Part shown: positions 12,901-24,070 of the stretch, one piece after another
How positions within the stretch are numbered: the stretch's first letter is position 1
How the letters are laid out: each line of letters starts with the position of its first letter
NCBI GenBank assembly: GCA_002189035.1
Contig: NEEC01000482.1
Coordinates: forward strand, 1 to 26,625
Source of the DNA: Utricularia gibba
Lineage: Eukaryota; Streptophyta; Magnoliopsida; Lamiales; Lentibulariaceae
Length of the DNA: 26,625 nucleotides
Direction: 5' to 3'
Notes under the pieces: model-generated
Seen by the model: only the letters and a program-made list of their open reading frames with translations
Told to the model about the DNA's origin: nothing
Databases searched by the model: none
Made by a program: the position numbers and the translations under genes

Positions 12901-15175
12901 GTTTTAATAGGCTGCCTAATGTTTTCTCAAGGAAAAGCTTGTCGTTTTTGGGCGGGTGATGTCGTTGTGAACTTCGTTCTGACCAAGGTTCGGTCTGACT
13001 CCTTTGCCACATCGGGTCCTACTCGACGAAAATCGTGATGCAGTTATTGAAGTTAGGATTCATGAGCACCCAAAATGGTTTTCTCAACCGCATGCTTTAT
13101 ATTTGAGGAGGCGCTCTCGTGGGGCAACGGTATCGAGGGAGGTCGAGTCGAGCTCGGGCCCATAGTCATTTGTAGCTCGGCAAAAAACTTGATGCATTTA
13201 TTAACGTTGGTTTATAGGCTGCCTACATGGTTTTCTCAAGGAAAAGCTTGTCGTTTCTGGCGGGTGATGTCGTTGGGAACTTCGTTCGGACCCAAGGTTC
13301 GGTCTGACTCCTTTGCCAATCGGTCCTACTCGACGAAAATCGTGATGCAGTTATTGAAGTTAGGATTCATGAGCACCAAAATGGTTTTCTCAACCGCATG
13401 CTTTATATTTGATAAGGCGCTCTCGTGGGGCAACGGTATCGAGCAGGAGGTCGAGTCGAGCTCGGGCCCATAGTCATTTGTAGCTCGGCAAAAAACTTGA
13501 TGCATTTATTAACGTTGGTTTTAATAGGCTGCCTAAATGGTTTTCTCAAGGAAAAGCTTGTCGTTTTTGGGCGGGTGATGTCGTTGTGAACTTCGTTCTG
13601 ACCCAAGGTTCGGTCTGACTCTTTGCCAAATCGGTCCTACTCGACGAAAATCGTGATGCAGTTATTGAAGTTAGGATTTCATGAGCACCCAAAATGGTTT
13701 TTCAACCGCATGCTTTATATTTGAGGAGGCGCTCTCGTGGGGCAACGGTATCGAGCAGGAGGTCGAGTCGAGCTCGGGCCCATAGTCATTTGTAGCTCGG
13801 CAAAAAACTTGATGCATTTTAACGTTGGGTTTTAATAGTACATGTTTTCTCAAGGAAAAGCTTGTCGTTTTTGGGCGGGTGATGTCGTTGTGAACTTCGT
13901 TCTGACCAAGGTTCGGTCTGACTCCTTTGCCACATCGGGTCCTACTCGACGAAAATCGTGATGCAGTTATTGAAGTTAGGATTCATGAGCACCCAAAATG
14001 GTTTTCTCAACCGCATGCTTTATATTTGATAAGGCGCTCTCGTGGGGCAACGGTATCGAGCAGGAGGTCGAGTCGAGCTCGGCCCAGAGTCATTTGTAGC
14101 CGGCAAAAAAGATGCATTTATTAACGTTGGTTAATAGGCTGCCTACATGTTTTCTCAAGGAAAAGCTTGTCGTTTTGGGCGGGTGATGTCGTTGGGAACT
14201 TCGTTCTGACCCAAGGTTCGTCTGACTCCTTTGCCACATCGGGTCCTACTCGACGAAAATCGTGATGCAGTTATTGAAGTTAGGATTCATGAGCACCCAA
14301 AATGGTTTTCAACCGCATGCTTTATATTTGAGGAGGCGCTCTCGTGGGGCAACGGTATCGAGTAGGAGGTCGAGTCGAGCTCGGGCCCATAGTCATTTGT
14401 AGCTCGGCAAAAAACTTGATGCATTTATTAACGTTGGTTTTAATAGGCTGCCTACATGTTTTCTCAAGGAAAAGCTTGTCGTTTTGGGCGGGTGATGTCG
14501 TTGTGAACTTCGTTCTGACCCAAGGTTCGGTCTGACTCCTTTGCCACATCGGGTCCTACTCGACGAAAATCGTGATGCAGTTATTGAAGTTAGGATTTCA
14601 TGAGCACCCAAAATGGTTTTCTCAACCGCATGCTTTATATTTGATAAGGGCTCTCGTGGGGCAACGGTATCGAGTAGGAGGTCGAGTCGAGCTCGGGCCC
14701 ATAGTCATTTGTAGCTCGGCAAAAATTGATGCATTTATTAACGTTGGTTTTAATAGGCTGCCTACATGTTTTCTCAAGGAAAAGCTTGTCGTTTTTGGGC
14801 GGGTGATGTCGTTGGAACTTCGTTCTGACCCAAGGTTCGGTCTGACTCCTTTGCCACATCGGTCCTACTCGACGAAAATCGTGATGCAGTTATTGAAGTT
14901 AGGATTCATGAGCACCCAAAATGGTTTTCTCAACCGCATGCTTTATATTTGATAAGGCGCTCTCGTGGGGCAACGGTATCGAGTAGGAGGTCGAGTCGAG
15001 CTCGGGCCCATAGTCATTTGTAGCTCGGCAAAAAACTTGATGCATTTATTAACGTTGGTTTTAATAGGCTGCCTACATGGTTTTCTCAAGGAAAAGCTTG
15101 TCGTTTTTGGGCGGGTGATGTCGTTGTGGAACTTCGTTCTGACCAAGGTTCGGTCTGACTCCTTTGCCAATCGGG

Positions 15176-15475
15176 TCCTACTCGACGAAAATCGTGATGC
15201 AGTTATTGAAGTTAGGATTCATGAGCACCCAAAATGTTTTTTCTCAACCGCATGCTTTATATTTGCCTCTCGTGGGGCAACGGTATCGAGTAGGAGGTCG
15301 TCGAGCTCGGGCCCATAGTCATTTGTAGCTCGGCAAAAAACTTGATGCATTTATTAACGTTGGTTTTAATAGGCTGCCTACATGGTTTCTCAAGGAAAAG
15401 CTTGTCGTTTTGGCGGGTGATGTCGTTGGGAACTTCGTTCTGACCAAGGTTCGTCTGACTCCTTTGCCACATCGG
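15176..15475. repeat. Monomer with two deletions (300 bp)
   Basis: atttgataaggcgctctcg is shortened to atttgcctctcg near 15262-15273, and ggtcgagtcgagc to ggtcgtcgagc near 15297-15306. The second falls inside the short tcgag repeats, a plausible slippage site. Confidence 0.7.
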
Positions 15476-15781
15476 TCCTACTCGACGAAAAATCGTGATG
15501 CAGTTATTGAAGTTAGGATTCATGAGCACCCAAAATGGTTTTCTCAACCGCATGCTTTATATTTGATAGGCGCTCTCGTGGGGCAACGGTATCGAGCAGG
15601 TCGAGTCGAGCTCGGGCCCATAGTCATTTGTAGCTCGGCAAAAAATTTGATGCATTTATTAACGTTGGTTTAATAGGCTGCCTACATGGTTTTCTCAAGG
15701 AAAAGCTTGTCGTTTTTGGGCGGTGATGTCGTTGAACTTCGTTCTGACCCAAGGTTCGGTCTGTCCTTTTGCCAAATCTGG

Positions 15782-16083
15782 TCCTACTCGACGAAAATCG
15801 TGATGCAGTTATTGAAGTTAGGATTTCATGAGCACCCAAAATGGTTTTTCAATCGCATGCTTTGTATTGAGGAGGCGCTCTAGTGGGGCACGGTATCGGG
15901 CAGGTCGAGTCGGGCTCGCCCCAGAGTCATTTTTAGCCCAAAAAAATGATGCATTTATTAACGTTGGGTTTTAATAGGCTGCCTACATGGTTTCTCAAGG
16001 AAAAGCTTGTCGTTTCTGGGGGGTGATGTCTTTGGAACTTCGTTCTGACCATAGGTTCGGTCTGACTCCTTTGCCACATCGGG
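15782..16083. repeat. Diverged monomer subfamily, copy 4, linking to class 1
   Basis: This copy keeps aatctgg, aatcgcatg, ttgtattg, ctctagtgggg and gtcgggctcg, but also has cccagag, atttttagccc and gtctttgg, which mark class 1 copies in the last zone (20075, 25001). It therefore bridges the diverged subfamily of the first zone and class 1 of the higher-order repeat. Confidence 0.7.
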
Positions 16084-16699
16084 TCCTACTCGACGAAAAT
16101 CGTGATGCAGTTATTGAAGTTAGGATTCATGAGCACCAAAATGGTTTTCTCAACCGCATGCTTTATATTTGATAGGCGCTCTCGTGGGGCAACGGTATCG
16201 AGCAGGGTCGAGTCGAGCTCGGGCCCATAGTCATTTGTAGCCGGCAAAAAACTTGATGCATTTATTAACGTTGGTTTTTAATAGGCTGCCTACATGTTTT
16301 CTCAAGGAAAAGCTTGTCGTTTTGGGCGGGTGATGTCGTTTGAACTTCGTTCTGACCCAAGGTTCGGTCTGTCTCCTTTGCCAAATCGGTCCTACTCGAC
16401 GAAAATCGTGATGCAGTTATTGAAGTTAGGATTTCATGAGCACCCAAAATGGTTTTCTCAACCGCATGCTTTATATTTGATAAGGCGCTCTCGTGGGGCA
16501 ACGGTATCGAGCAGGAGGTCGAGTCGAGCTCGGGCCCAGAGTCATTTGTAGCCCGGCAAAATTGATGCATTTATTAACGTTGGCTTTATTAGGCTGCCTA
16601 CATAGTTTCTCAAGGAAAAGCTTGTCGTTTCTGGCGGGTGATGTCGTTGGGAACTTCGTTCGGACCCAAGGTTCTGTCTGACTCCTTTGCCACATCGGG

Positions 16700-17012
16700 T
16701 CCTACTCGACGAAAATCGTGATGCAGTTATTGAAGTTAGGATTCATGAGCACCCAAAATGGTTTTCTCAACCGCATGCTTTATATTTGAGGAGGCGCTCT
16801 CGTGGGGCAACGGTATCGAGCAGGAGGTCGAGTCGAGCTCGGGCCCATAGTCATTTGTAGCTCGGCAAAAAACTTGATGCATTTATTAACGTTGGTTTTA
16901 ATAGGCTGCCTACATGTTTTCTCAAGGAAAAGCTTGTCGTTTTTGGGCGGGTGATGTCGTTGTGAACTTCGTTCTGACCCAAGGTTCGGTCTGACTCCTT
17001 TGCCACATCGGG
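16700..17012. repeat. Representative full-length monomer (313 bp) with internal map
   Basis: This copy is close to the majority sequence and serves as a reference. It contains, in order: tgatgcag at 16719; a CAAAA motif at 16754-16758; atggttttctcaa at 16758-16770; an SphI palindrome GCATGC at 16773-16778; a tcgag-rich stretch at about 16817-16840 ending in the SacI site GAGCTC at 16835-16840; GGGCCC at 16841-16846; an A6 tract at 16867-16872; the NsiI palindrome ATGCAT at 16877-16882; a second copy of the atggttttctcaa motif (one g missing) at 16914-16925; the HindIII site AAGCTT at 16930-16935; and a T/G-rich stretch at about 16938-16962. CAAAA-type pentamers are frequent in plant satellites. 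No unit boundary is biologically defined; the start used here is only the chosen anchor. Confidence 0.9.
16719..16874. repeat. Half-unit A of the monomer (~156 bp)
   Basis: This half begins with tgatgcagttattgaagtt. It shares this opening with half-unit B (tgatgcatttattaacgtt), with 17 of the first 22 bases matching. It also carries atggttttctcaa at 16758-16770, whose partner in half B lies 156 bp later. An A-rich tract just before tgatgca is present in both halves. The middle of the halves has diverged far more: this half has the tcgag repeats and the SacI site. Inferred origin: a duplicated ~155 bp ancestral unit. Confidence 0.7.
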
Positions 17013-17031
17013 TCCTACTCGACGAAAATCG
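16875..17031. repeat. Half-unit B of the monomer (~157 bp)
   Basis: This is the second half, starting with tgatgcatttattaacgtt and ending just before the next tgatgcag at 17032. It carries the second atggttttctcaa copy followed, after six bases, by gctt, as in half A. A weaker match follows the motif: ctctcgtgggg in half A lines up with atgtcgttgtg here, and aggtcgagtcgag with aggttcggtctga. The same spacing recurs elsewhere: tgatgca occurs at 70, 224 and 378 (154 and 154 bp), and at 378, 533 and 689 (155 and 156 bp). Confidence 0.7.
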
Positions 17032-17314
17032 TGATGCAGTTATTGAAGTTAGGATTTCATGAGCACCCAAAATGGTTTTCTCAACCGCATGCTTTATATT
17101 TGATAAGGCGCTCTCGTGGGCAACGGTATCGAGTAGGAGGTCGAGTCGAGCTCGGGCCCATAGTCATTTGTAGCCCAAAAAATTGATGCATTTATTAACG
17201 TTGGTTTAGGCTGCCTACATGGTTTCTCAAGGAAAAGCTTGTCGTTTTTGGGCGGGTGATGTCGTTGGAACTTCGTTCTGACCCAAGGTTCGGTCTGACT
17301 CCTTTGCACATCGG

Positions 17315-17603
17315 TCCTACTCGACGAAAATCGTGATGCAGTTATTGAAGTTAGGATTCATGAGCACCCAAAATGGTTTTCTCAACGCATGCTTATTGAG
17401 GAGGCGCTCTCGTGGGGCACGGTATCGGCAAAGGTCGAGTCGAGCTCGTTTTGTAGCCGGCAAAAAATTGATGCATTTATTAACGTTGGTTTAATAGGCT
17501 GCCTACATGGTTTCTCAAGGAAAAGCTTGTCGTTTCTGGGCGGGTGATGTCTTTGGAACTTCGTTCTGACCAAGGTTCGGTCTGACTCCTTTGCCACATC
17601 GGG
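17315..17603. repeat. Shortest monomer of the window (289 bp)
   Basis: gctttatatttgagg is reduced to gcttattgagg near 17390-17401, and the segment between gagctcg and ttgtagcc (normally about 13 bp with cccatagtca) is missing near 17448. It is a class 1-type copy with gtctttgg. Confidence 0.75.
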
Positions 17604-18220
17604 TCCTACTCGACGAAAATCGTGATGCAGTTATTGAAGTTAGGATTCATGAGCACCCAAAATGGTTTTCTCAACCGCATGCTTTATATTTGAGGAGGCG
17701 CTCTCGTGGGGCAACGGTATCGAGCAGGAGGTCGAGTCGAGCTCGGGCCATAGTCATTTGTAGCTCGGCAAAAAATTGATGCATTTATTAACGTTGGGTT
17801 TTAATAGGCCTACATGTTTTCTCAAGGAAAAGCTTGTCGTTTTTGGGCGGGTGATGTCGTTGGAACTTCGTTCTGACCAAGGTTCGGTCTGACTCCTTTG
17901 CCACATCGGGTCCTACTCGACGAAAATCGTGATGCAGTTATTGAAGTTAGGATTCATGAGCACCCAAAATGGTTTTCTCAACCGCATGCTTTATATTTGA
18001 TAAGGTGCTCTCGTGGGGCAACGGTATCGAGTAGGAGGTCGAGTCGAGCTCGGGCCCATAGTCATTTGTAGCTCGGCAAAAAACTTGATGCATTTATTAA
18101 CGTTGGTTTTAATAGGCTGCCTATGGTTTTCTCAAGGAAAAGCTTGTCGTTTTTGGCGGGTGATGTCGTTGTGAACTTCGTTCTGACCCAAGGTTCGGTC
18201 TGTCTCCTTTGCCAAATCGG
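17315..18220. repeat. Higher-order unit, 3 monomers (906 bp)
   Basis: Class 1 at 17315 (diverged and internally deleted, gtctttgg), class 2 at 17604 (gaggagg, gttgggtttt, ctacatgt), class 3 at 17911 (gagtagg, gttgtgaac, followed by tgtctcctttgccaaatc). Confidence 0.6.
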
Positions 18221-19150
18221 TCCTACTCGACGAAAATCGTGATGCAGTTATTGAAGTTAGGATTTCATGAGCACCCAAAATGGTTTTCTCAACCGCATGC
18301 TTTATATTTGAGGAGGCGCTCTCGTGGGGCAACGGTATCGAGCAGGAGGTCGAGTCGAGCTCGGGCCCAGAGTCATTTGTAGCCCGGCAAAAAATTGATG
18401 CATTTATTAACGTTGGGTTTTATAGGCTGCCTACATGTTTCTCAAGGAAAAGCTTGTCGTTTTGGCGGGTGATGTCGTTGGGAACTTCGTTCTGACCCAA
18501 GGTTCGTCTGACTCCTTTGCCACATCGGGTCCTACTCGACGAAAATCGTGATGCAGTTATTGAAGTTAGGATTCATGAGCACCCAAAATGGTTTTCTCAA
18601 CCGCATGCTTTATATTTGAGGAGGCGCTCTCGTGGGGCAACGGTATCGAGCAGGAGGTCGAGTCGAGCTCGGGCCCATAGTCATTTGTAGCTCGGCAAAA
18701 AACTTGATGCATTAATTAACGTTGGGTTTTAATAGGCTGCCTACATGTTTTCTCAAGGAAAAGCTTGTCGTTTTTGGGCGGGTGATGTCGTTGTGAACTT
18801 CGTTCTGACCCAAGTTCGGTCTGACTCCTTTGCCACATCGGGTCCTACTCGACGAAAATCGTGATGCAGTTATTGAAGTTAGGATTCATGAGCACCCAAA
18901 ATGGTTTTCAACCGCATGCTTTATATTTGATAAGGCTCTCGTGGGGCAACGGTATCGAGTAGGAGGTCGAGTCGAGCTCGGGCCCATAGTCATTTGTAGC
19001 TCGGCAAAAAAATTGATGCATTTATTAACGTTGGTTTTAATAGGCTGCCTACATGGTTTCTCAAGGAAAAGCTTGTCGTTTTTGGGCGGGTGATGTCGTT
19101 GTGAACTTCGTTCTGACCCAAGGTTCGGTCTGACTCCTTTGCCAAATCGG
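18221..19150. repeat. Higher-order unit, 3 monomers (930 bp)
   Basis: Class 1 at 18221 (gatttcatg, gaggagg, cccagag, agcccgg), class 2 at 18530 (gaggagg, gttgggtttt, ctacatgt), class 3 at 18843 (gataagg, gagtagg, ctacatgg, gttgtgaac, followed by gccaaatcgg). This is one of the clearest units. Confidence 0.65.
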
Positions 19151-20074
19151 TCCTACTCGACGAAAATCGTGATGCAGTTATTGAAGTTAGGATTCATGAG
19201 CACCCAAAATGGTTTTCAACGCATGCTTTATATTTGAGGAGGCGCTCTCGTGGGGCAACGGTATCGGGCAGGTCGAGTCGAGCTCGGCCCAGAGTCATTT
19301 TTAGCCGGCAAAAAATGATGCATTTATTAACGTTGGTTTTAATAGGCTGCCTACATGGTTTCTCAAGGAAAAGCTTGTCGTTTCTGGGCGGGTGATGTCT
19401 TTTGGAACTTCGTTCTGACCCAAGGTTCGGTCTGACTCCTTTGCCACATCGGGTCCTACTCGACGAAAATCGTGATGCAGTTATTGAAGTTAGGATCATG
19501 AGCACCCAAAATGGTTTTCTCAACCGCATGCTTTATATTTGATAGGCGCTCTCGTGGGGCAACGGTATCGAGCAGGAGGTCGAGTCGAGCTCGGGCCCAT
19601 AGTCATTTGTAGCTCGGCAAAAAACTTGATGCATTTATTAACGTTGGGTTTTAATAGGCTGCCTACATGTTTTCTCAAGGAAAAGCTTGTCGTTTTTGGG
19701 CGGGTGATGTCGTTGGAACTTCGTTCTGACCCAAGGTTCGGTCTGACTCCTTTGCCACATCGGGTCCTACTCGACGAAAATCGTGATGCAGTTATTGAAG
19801 TTAGGATTCATGAGCACCCAAAATGGTTTTCTCAACCGCATGCTTTATATTTGATAAGGCGCTCTCGTGGGGCAACGGTATCGAGTAGGAGGTCGAGTCG
19901 AGCTCGGGCCCATAGTCATTTGTAGCTCGGCAAAAAACTTGATGCATTTATTAACGTTGGTTTTAATAGGCTGCCTACATGGTTTCTCAAGGAAAAGCTT
20001 GTCGTTTTTGGGCGGGTGATGTCGTTGTGAACTTCGTTCTGACCCAAGGTTCGGTCTGACTCCTTTGCCATCGG
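19151..20074. repeat. Higher-order unit, 3 monomers (924 bp)
   Basis: Class 1 at 19151 (gaggagg, cccagag, atttttagcc, cgtttctgg, gtcttttgg), class 2 at 19454 (gatagg, gttgggtttt, ctacatgt), class 3 at 19765 (gataagg, gagtagg, ctacatgg, gttgtgaac). Confidence 0.65.
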
Positions 20075-21306
20075 TCCTACTCGACGAAAATCGTGATGCA
20101 GTTATTGAAGTTAGGATTTCATGAGCACCCAAAATGGTTTTCTCAACCGCATGCTTTATATTTGAGGAGGCGCTCTCGTGGGGCAACGGTATCGAGCAAA
20201 GGTCGAGTCGAGCTCGCCCAGAGTCATTTTTAGCCCAAAAAAATGATGCATTTATTAACGTTGGTTTTAATAGGCTGCCTACATGGTTTCTCAAGGAAAA
20301 GCTTGTCGTTTGGGCGGGTGATGTCTTTTGGAACTTCGTTCTGACCAAGGTTCGGTCTGACTCCTTTGCCACATCGGGTCCTACTCGACGAAAATCGTGA
20401 TGCAGTTATTGAAGTTAGGATTCATGAGCACCCAAAATGGTTTCTCAACCGCATGCTTTATATTTGATAGGCGCTCTCGTGGGGCAACGGTATCGAGCAG
20501 GAGGTCGAGTCGAGCTCGGCCCATAGTCATTTGTAGCTCGGCAAAAAACTTGATGCATTTATTAACGTTGGGTTTAATAGGCTGCCTACATGTTTTCTCA
20601 AGGAAAAGCTTGTCGTTTTTGGGCGGGTGATGTCGTTGTGAACTTCGTTCTGACCAAGGTTCGGTCTGACTCCTTTGCCACATCGGTCCTACTCGACGAA
20701 AATCGTGATGCAGTTATTGAAGTTAGGATTCATGAGCACCCAAAATGGTTTTCTCAACCGCATGCTTTATATTTGAGGAGGCGCTCTCGTGGGGCAACGG
20801 TATCGAGCAGGAGGTCGAGTCGAGCTCGGGCCCATAGTCATTTGTAGCCGGCAAAAAACTTGATGCATTTATTAACGTTGGGTTTTAATAGGCTGCCTAC
20901 ATGTTTTCTCAAGGAAAAGCTTGTCGTTTTGGGCGGGTGATGTCGTTGTGAAACTTCGTTCTGACCAAGGTTCGGTCTGACTCCTTTGCCACATCGGGTC
21001 CTACTCGACGAAAATCGTGATGCAGTTATTGAAGTTAGGATTCATGAGCACCCAAAATGGTTTTCTCAACCGCATGCTTTATTTGATAAGGCGCTCTCGT
21101 GGGGCAACGGTATCGAGCAGGAGGTCGAGTCGAGCTCGGCCCATAGTCATTTGTAGCTCGGCAAAAAACTTGATGCATTTATTAACGTTGGTTTTAATAG
21201 GCTGCCTACATGGTTTCTCAAGGAAAAGCTTGTCGTTTTTGGCGGGTGATGTCGTTGTGAACTTCGTTCTGACCCAAGGTTCGGTCTGTCTCCTTTGCCA
21301 AATCGG
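20075..21306. repeat. Higher-order unit, 4-monomer version (1232 bp)
   Basis: Class 1 at 20075 (gatttcatg, gaggagg, cccagag, atttttagccc, gtcttttgg), then two class 2 copies at 20379 and 20687 (both gttgggttt and ctacatgt), then class 3 at 20999 (gataagg, ctacatgg, gttgtgaac, followed by tgtctcctttgccaaatc). It fits a trimer with one duplicated class 2 monomer. Confidence 0.6.
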
Positions 21307-22537
21307 TCCTACTCGACGAAAATCGTGATGCAGTTATTGAAGTTAGGATTTCATGAGCACCCAAAATGCTTTTCAACGCATGCTTTATATTGAGGAGGCG
21401 CTCTCGTGGGGCAACGGTATCGAGCAGGTCGAGTCGAGCTCGGCCCAGAGTCATTTGTAGCCGGCAAAAAATGATGCATTTATTAACGTTGGGTTTTAAT
21501 AGGCTGCCTACATGGTTTCTCAAGGAAAAGCTTGTCGTTTCTGGGCGGGTGATGTCTTTGGAACTTCGTTCTGACCAAGGTTCGGTCTGACTCCTTTGCC
21601 ACATCGGGTCCTACTCGACGAAAATCGTGATGCAGTTATTGAAGTTAGGATTCATGAGCACCCAAAATGGTTTTCTCAACCGCATGCTTTATATTTGAGG
21701 AGGCGCTCTCGTGGGGCAACGGTATCGAGCAGGAGGTCGAGTCGAGCTCGGGCCCATAGTCATTTGTAGCTCGGCAAAAAACTTGATGCATTTATTAACG
21801 TTGGTTTTAATAGGCTGCCTACATGGTTTCTCAAGGAAAAGCTTGTCGTTTTTGGGCGGGTGATGTCGTTGTGAACTTCGTTCTGACCCAAGTTCGGTCT
21901 GACTCCTTTGCCACATCGGGTCCTACTCGACGAAAATCGTGATGCAGTTATTGAAGTTAGGATTCATGAGCACCCAAAATGGTTTTCTCAACGGCTTTAT
22001 ATTTGATAAGGCGCTCTCGTGGGGCAACGGTATCGAGCAGGAGGTCGAGTCGAGCTCGGCCCATAGTCATTTGTAGCCGGCAAAAAACTTGATGCATTTA
22101 TTAACGTTGGTTTTAATAGGCTGCCTACATGGTTTTCAAGGAAAAGCTTGTCGTTTTTGGGCGGTGATGTCGTTGTGAACTTCGTTCTGACCCAAGGTTC
22201 GGTCTGACTCCTTTGCCACATCGGGTCCTACTCGACGAAAATCGTGATGCAGTTATTGAAGTTAGGATTCATGAGCACCCAAAATGGTTTTCTCAACCGC
22301 ATGCTTTATATTTGATAAGGCGCTCTCGTGGGGCAACGGTATCGAGCAGGAGGTCGAGTCGAGCTCGGGCCCATAGTCATTTGTAGCTCGGCAAAAAACT
22401 TGATGCATTTATTAACGTTGGTTTTAATAGGCTGCCTACATGGTTTTCAAGGAAAAGCTTGTCGTTTTTGGGCGGGTGATGTCGTTGTGAACTTCGTTCT
22501 GACCCAAGGTTCGGTCTGACTCCTTTGCCACATCGGG
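21307..22537. repeat. Higher-order unit, 4-monomer version (1231 bp)
   Basis: Class 1 at 21307 (gatttcatg, gaggagg, cccagag, agccgg, cgtttctgg, gtctttgg). The following copies at 21609, 21921 and 22226 all have ctacatgg and gttgtgaac; the last two are gataagg class 3-like copies. The class 2 hallmark gttgggtttt is missing, so the assignment is weaker. The copy at 21921 has lost about five bases around the SphI site. Confidence 0.45.
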
Positions 22538-23453
22538 TCCTACTCGACGAAAATCGTGATGCAGTTATTGAAGTTAGGATTTCATGAGCACCCAAAATGG
22601 TTTTCTCAACGCATGCTTTATATTTGAGGAGGCTCTCGTGGGGCAACGGTATCGAGCAGGAGGTCGAGTCGAGCTCGGGCCCAGAGTCATTTGTAGCCGG
22701 CAAAAAAATTGATGCATTTATTAACGTTGGTTTTATTAGGCTGCCTACATGTTTCTCAAGGAAAAGCTTGTCGTTTTGCGGTGATGTCTTTTGGAACTTC
22801 GTTCTGACCAAGGTTCGGTCTGACTCCTTTGCCACATCGGGTCCTACTCGACGAAAATCGTGATGCAGTTATTGAAGTTAGGATTCATGAGCACCCAAAA
22901 TGGTTTTCTCAACCGCATGCTTTATATTTGATAAGGCTCTCGTGGGCAACGGTATCGAGCAGAGGTCGAGTCGAGCTCGGGCCCAGAGTCATTTGTAGCC
23001 CGGCAAAAAATTGATGCATTTATTAACGTTGGCTTATTAGGCTGCCTACATAGTTTCTCAAGGAAAAGCTTGTCGTTTCTGGCGGGTGATGTCGTTGGAA
23101 CTTCGTTCTGACCAAGGTTCGGTCTGACTCCTTTGCCACATCGGTCCTACTCGACGAAAATCGTGATGCAGTTATTGAAGTTAGGATTCATGAGCACCCA
23201 AAATGGTTTTCTCAACCGCATGCTTTATATTTGATAAGGCGCTCTCGTGGGGCAACGGTATCGAGCAGGAGGTCGAGTCGAGCTCGGGCCCATAGTCATT
23301 TGTAGCTCGGCAAAAAACTTGATGCATTTATTAACGTTGGGTTTTAATAGGCCTACATTGTTTTCTCAAGGAAAAGCTTGTCGTTTTTGGCGGGGTGATG
23401 TCGTTGTGAACTTCGTTCTGACCAAGGTTCGTCTGTCTCCTTTGCCACATCGG
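22538..23453. repeat. Higher-order unit, 3 monomers, irregular (916 bp)
   Basis: Class 1 at 22538 (gatttcatg, gaggagg, cccagag, gtcttttgg) is followed by a second class 1-like copy at 22842 (cccagag, agcccgg, ttattagg, cgtttctgg). The third copy at 23145 mixes class 2 and 3 traits (gttgggtttt with gataagg and gttgtgaac, then tgtctcc). This may be a recombinant unit. Confidence 0.4.
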
Positions 23454-24070
23454 TCCCTACTCGACGAAAATCGTGATGCAGTTATTGAAGTTAGGATTTC
23501 ATGAGCACCCAAAATGGTTTTCTCAACCGCATGCTTTATATTTGAGGAGGCGCTCTCGTGGGGCAACGGTATCGAGCAGGAGGTCGAGTCGAGCTCGGGC
23601 CCAGAGTCATTTGTAGCCGGCAAAAATTGATGCATTTATTAACGTTGGTTTTTAGGCTGCCTACATGTTTCTCAAGGAAAAGCTTGTCGTTTCTGGGCGG
23701 TGATGTCGTTGGGAACTTCGTTCTGACCCAAGGTTCGTCTGACTCCTTTGCCACATCGGTCCTACTCGACGAAAATCGTGATGCAGTTATTGAAGTTAGG
23801 ATTCATGAGCACCCAAAATGGTTTTCTCAACCGCATGCTTTATATTTGAGGAGGCGCTCTCGTGGGGCAACGGTATCGAGCAGGAGGTCGAGTCGAGCTC
23901 GGGCCCATAGTCATTTTAGCTCGGCAAAAAAACTTGATGCATTTATTAACGTTGGGTTTTAATAGGCTGCCTACATGTTTTCTCAAGGAAAAGCTTGTCG
24001 TTTTTGGGCGGTGATGTCGTTGGAACTTCGTTCTGACCCAAGGTTCGGTCTGACTCCTTTGCCAAATCGG
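23454..24070. repeat. Higher-order unit, 2-monomer version (617 bp)
   Basis: Class 1 at 23454 (gatttcatg, gaggagg, cccagag, agccgg, cgtttctgg) and class 2 at 23760 (gaggagg, gttgggtttt, ctacatgt). The class 3 copy is missing and the next unit starts at once. Confidence 0.6.

Larger units (their letters stand above)
10553..16389. repeat. Sub-array II: mixed zone with new variants
   Basis: Monomer anchors: 10553, 10861, 11169, 11477, 11786, 12090, 12401, 12707, 13017, 13324, 13635, 13940, 14244, 14554, 14863, 15176, 15476, 15782, 16084. The cccagag variant becomes common. cgtttctgg first appears in the copy at 10861, and gagtagg (for gagcagg) first appears in the copy at 12707. gcctacatgt with a single g is frequent. 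Parts of a 1-2-3 class order can be seen (12090-12401-12707), but the order is not kept. The copies at 12090 and 16390 share the rare string cggacccaaggttctgtctg, 14 monomers apart. Confidence 0.7.
16390..17314. repeat. Higher-order unit, 3 monomers (925 bp)
   Basis: Class 1 at 16390 (gatttcatg, cccagag, agcccgg, ttattagg, cgtttctgg; but gataagg instead of gaggagg), class 2-like at 16700 (gaggagg, ctacatgt, without the extra g in gttgggtttt), class 3-like at 17013 (gataagg, gagtagg, ctacatgg; but gatttcatg and ttggaac). Confidence 0.5.

Noticed and set aside
16773-16935. Short palindromes GCATGC, CGAGCTCG, GGGCCC, ATGCAT and AAGCTT as possible protein-binding sites.
   Set aside because: Six to eight base palindromes are expected at this frequency. 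Their conservation among copies reflects repeat homogeneity, so function cannot be claimed.
16961-16996. CENP-B box-like site around cttcgttctgaccc.
   Set aside because: The core NTTCGNNNNANNCGGGN is not met: the required A is a G and the CGGG part is absent. The TTCG match alone is expected by chance.
16981-17000. Pol III B box (GGTTCGANTCC) suggesting a tRNA-derived SINE origin, from aaggttcggtctgactcc.
   Set aside because: Only GGTTCG fits before the match fails, no convincing A box lies at the right spacing, and no cloverleaf could be drawn. SINEs are not arranged head to tail in this way.
19845-20372. Open frame of 175 codons on the minus strand, the longest in the window, and similar frames of 100-152 codons elsewhere (for example 22377-22835).
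   Set aside because: It lies wholly in satellite repeat, spans nearly two monomers only because local indels keep it open, and its equivalents in neighbouring copies are broken or in other frames. Equal-quality frames exist on the opposite strand. No known domain is visible.
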